Of a DNA stretch of 36,039 bases, positions 34,757 through 36,039 are shown piece by piece. The DNA lies in NCBI GenBank assembly GCA_013203655.1, contig JABMPN010000059.1, positions 1 through 36,039 on the forward strand, given 5' to 3'. How positions within the stretch are numbered: the stretch's first letter is position 1; every line of letters begins with the position of its first letter. Origin of the DNA: Cyanobacteria bacterium bin.51 (GTDB taxonomy: Bacteria > Cyanobacteriota > Cyanobacteriia > PCC-6307 > Cyanobiaceae). Below the pieces are notes generated by a model. That model did not search any database. It was given only the letters and a program-made list of their open reading frames with translations, and was not told the DNA's origin. Made by a program: the position numbers and the translations under genes.

Positions 34757-35881
34757 TCAGTTGAGCCGCACCTCCAGGGTGGGGCTCACCGCATCGGGCT
34801 GCTGGGGCCCCATCGGCAGCAGCTTCAACTGGCCGCCTGTGGCGCTGAGGGCCTGGCGCAGATCGAGGGTCCGCACCCGCTGATCGCCGAAGGTCTTCCA
34901 GTTGAAGGTGAGATCCCTGAGGTTGGAGACGCTGGTCCAGGTGGTGTAGTCGGGGGTCACCTCGGCTGTGCCGGCCGGCGGCATGGCCACGCCGAGCGGG
35001 ATGTCGAAGTTGTTGAGGATGTGGAAGAGCTGGCCCACTGCCGCCGTGGTGGTGGGGCTCTTCGAGGCGTTCTGGGTGAAGAACACCATCCGCACGAAGC
35101 GCGACGGCGGGCTGAAATCTCCGGGCAGCCCCATGCCGCCGGCACCGATGCCGAAGGGGCTCAGCTTGAGCTGGCCCGCACCGGGGGCCCCGATCGTGGA
35201 AGCGGGCGCGTAGGCGCTGCTGACGGTGAGGTAGTTGGTGAGGTTGGTGAGGTGCCAGGGGAAGGTGGGCGCGTTGGTGAGCACCCGGGTGGGGTTGTCG
35301 TGCACCAGCAGACGGCCATCCCGCGGCTCAATCACGATGCTCTTGCCGTTGGCATCCTGCACCTTGAAATGCACATCGGGCACCGCCCCCAGCAGGCTGA
35401 TCACCTGGGCCGTCAGGTCCACGCCGCCCAGGCCGGCCTTCACCTCTTCCACTGTGGCGAAGTTGGCCAGCAGCCAGGTGCCCAGCTGAGCCGGCGCCAG
35501 GGTGCGATCCTGGCGCGCCCGGGCTTCAGGGGTGTATTGGGCGAAGCCGGGGAAATAGAACAGGCCCACATTGAGCCCCTTTTCGTTGAGCCCATCGAGG
35601 ATCATGTCCGCGTATTGGGCTGCGGTGGCTCCCACGAATCCGTAGCGGGAGCGATAACTCAGGCCCTTGCCCCGGCTGCTGGAGCCGGTGAAGGAGCTGC
35701 CGGCGGGCCATACGGCGATCTGGGAATCGAGCGGTTTGCCGAATTCCAGCGTGCGGCCCACCGCAACGCCCCCATCGGTGGCGGTGAGGGCTCCTCCCGT
35801 ACAGGCCAGGGCCAGGGGGGCCGTGGTCAGGGCCAGCAGGGCGGTGCTTGAGGCGGTCAGGGTGAGGCCGAGGCGCGACAT
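34757..35881 (-). CDS. Exported linear-amide C-N hydrolase (choloylglycine hydrolase family)
   Basis: A 374-residue Ntn hydrolase of the penicillin V acylase/choloylglycine hydrolase family. The N-terminus is a signal peptide (MSRLGLTLTASSTALLALTT), ending ALA before Cys27. In this family the processed N-terminal Cys is the nucleophile, so signal peptidase cleavage would directly expose it. Other family marks are GRTLEF (Arg43), DGLNEKGLNVG, VLTNAPTFPWHLTNLTNY and SRFVRMVFF. The physiological substrate in cyanobacteria is unknown; N-acyl homoserine lactones or other amides are possibilities from the family. The ATG at 35881 is chosen; the frame also stays open to 36007 with unrelated composition. 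It is upstream of crtH, 49 bp apart. Confidence 0.85.
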   Translation of the reverse strand: MSRLGLTLTASSTALLALTTAPLALACTGGALTATDGGVAVGRTLEFGKPLDSQIAVWPAGSSFTGSSSRGKGLSYRSRYGFVGATAAQYADMILDGLNEKGLNVGLFYFPGFAQYTPEARARQDRTLAPAQLGTWLLANFATVEEVKAGLGGVDLTAQVISLLGAVPDVHFKVQDANGKSIVIEPRDGRLLVHDNPTRVLTNAPTFPWHLTNLTNYLTVSSAYAPASTIGAPGAGQLKLSPFGIGAGGMGLPGDFSPPSRFVRMVFFTQNASKSPTTTAAVGQLFHILNNFDIPLGVAMPPAGTAEVTPDYTTWTSVSNLRDLTFNWKTFGDQRVRTLDLRQALSATGGQLKLLPMGPQQPDAVSPTLEVRLN

Positions 35882-36039
35882 GGTCGAGGGGGCTGCTGGG
35901 GCGGTGACTTTCAGGGAAGGTGTCACTCCTTGGCTGCCACTCAGGCGGCCGCGATTAAGTGTAGCGCGAGGATCGGATCGGGCTCCTCTGGTGGCTTGTT
36001 GATCCACACTTCTTCGGGTTGGCGCCAGCAGCGAGTGGA
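35882..36039. other. Right-edge upstream region of the hydrolase gene
   Basis: This 158-base stretch precedes the hydrolase start. It should hold that gene's promoter, but no clear -35/-10 pair is visible. A minus-strand in-frame extension of the hydrolase runs to 36007 and has non-protein-like composition. Confidence 0.35.

Overview
The window is chromosomal DNA of a cyanobacterium, most likely a GC-rich alpha-cyanobacterium of the Synechococcus/Cyanobium type. The evidence is gene content: a CyanoP-type PsbP lipoprotein, the chlorophyll cyclase factor Ycf54, carotenoid isomerase CrtH, type III glutamine synthetase GlnN, a complete RecBCD set, a Nif11-like small protein, and scattered GCGATCGC (HIP1) octamers. 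Genes are tightly packed, with many ATGA-type stop/start overlaps. The assignment rests on recognised protein families and was not checked by a database search.

Left edge (1-2290) is an accessory scar. A visibly AT-richer P-type cation ATPase gene is cut off in its nucleotide-binding domain. It is followed by about 470 bp without a gene, holding an attC-like imperfect inverted repeat, and then a frameshifted, internally deleted tyrosine (integron-type) recombinase relic that ends just beside gap. From 2297 on the sequence is ordinary GC-rich chromosome. 2297-6238 (minus strand) holds recR-lipA-gltS-gap1. 6338-7987 (plus) holds cyanoP and an FAD oxidoreductase. 7991-11587 (minus) holds an ABC exporter, a ParB-like protein and an LCP-family ligase. 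11.7-15.25 kb holds small unknown proteins around a DEAD-box RNA helicase. 15404-17575 is glnN.

17595-27095 (minus) is one long translationally coupled unit: a PPP-family phosphatase, recC, recB and recD, which together would encode a complete RecBCD helicase-nuclease. 27.2-28.9 kb holds a Nif11-like protein, a 59-residue protein, and the pdxJ-ycf54 pair. 29.05-31.07 kb (plus) holds an acyltransferase, an exported protein, and the BolA/CGFS-glutaredoxin pair of iron-sulfur/iron biology. 31.1-36.0 kb holds small cyanobacterial proteins, an OmpR-type regulator with a degenerate receiver, crtH, and an exported Ntn-type amide hydrolase.

I found no rRNA, tRNA, CRISPR array or intact mobile element. 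The most notable points are the integrase/attC-like scar beside a truncated foreign ATPase, the non-canonical receiver of the response regulator, the phosphatase fused by overlap to recCBD, the pdxJ-ycf54 coupling, and a perfect 22-bp tandem repeat that forms the whole proximal leader of grxD.
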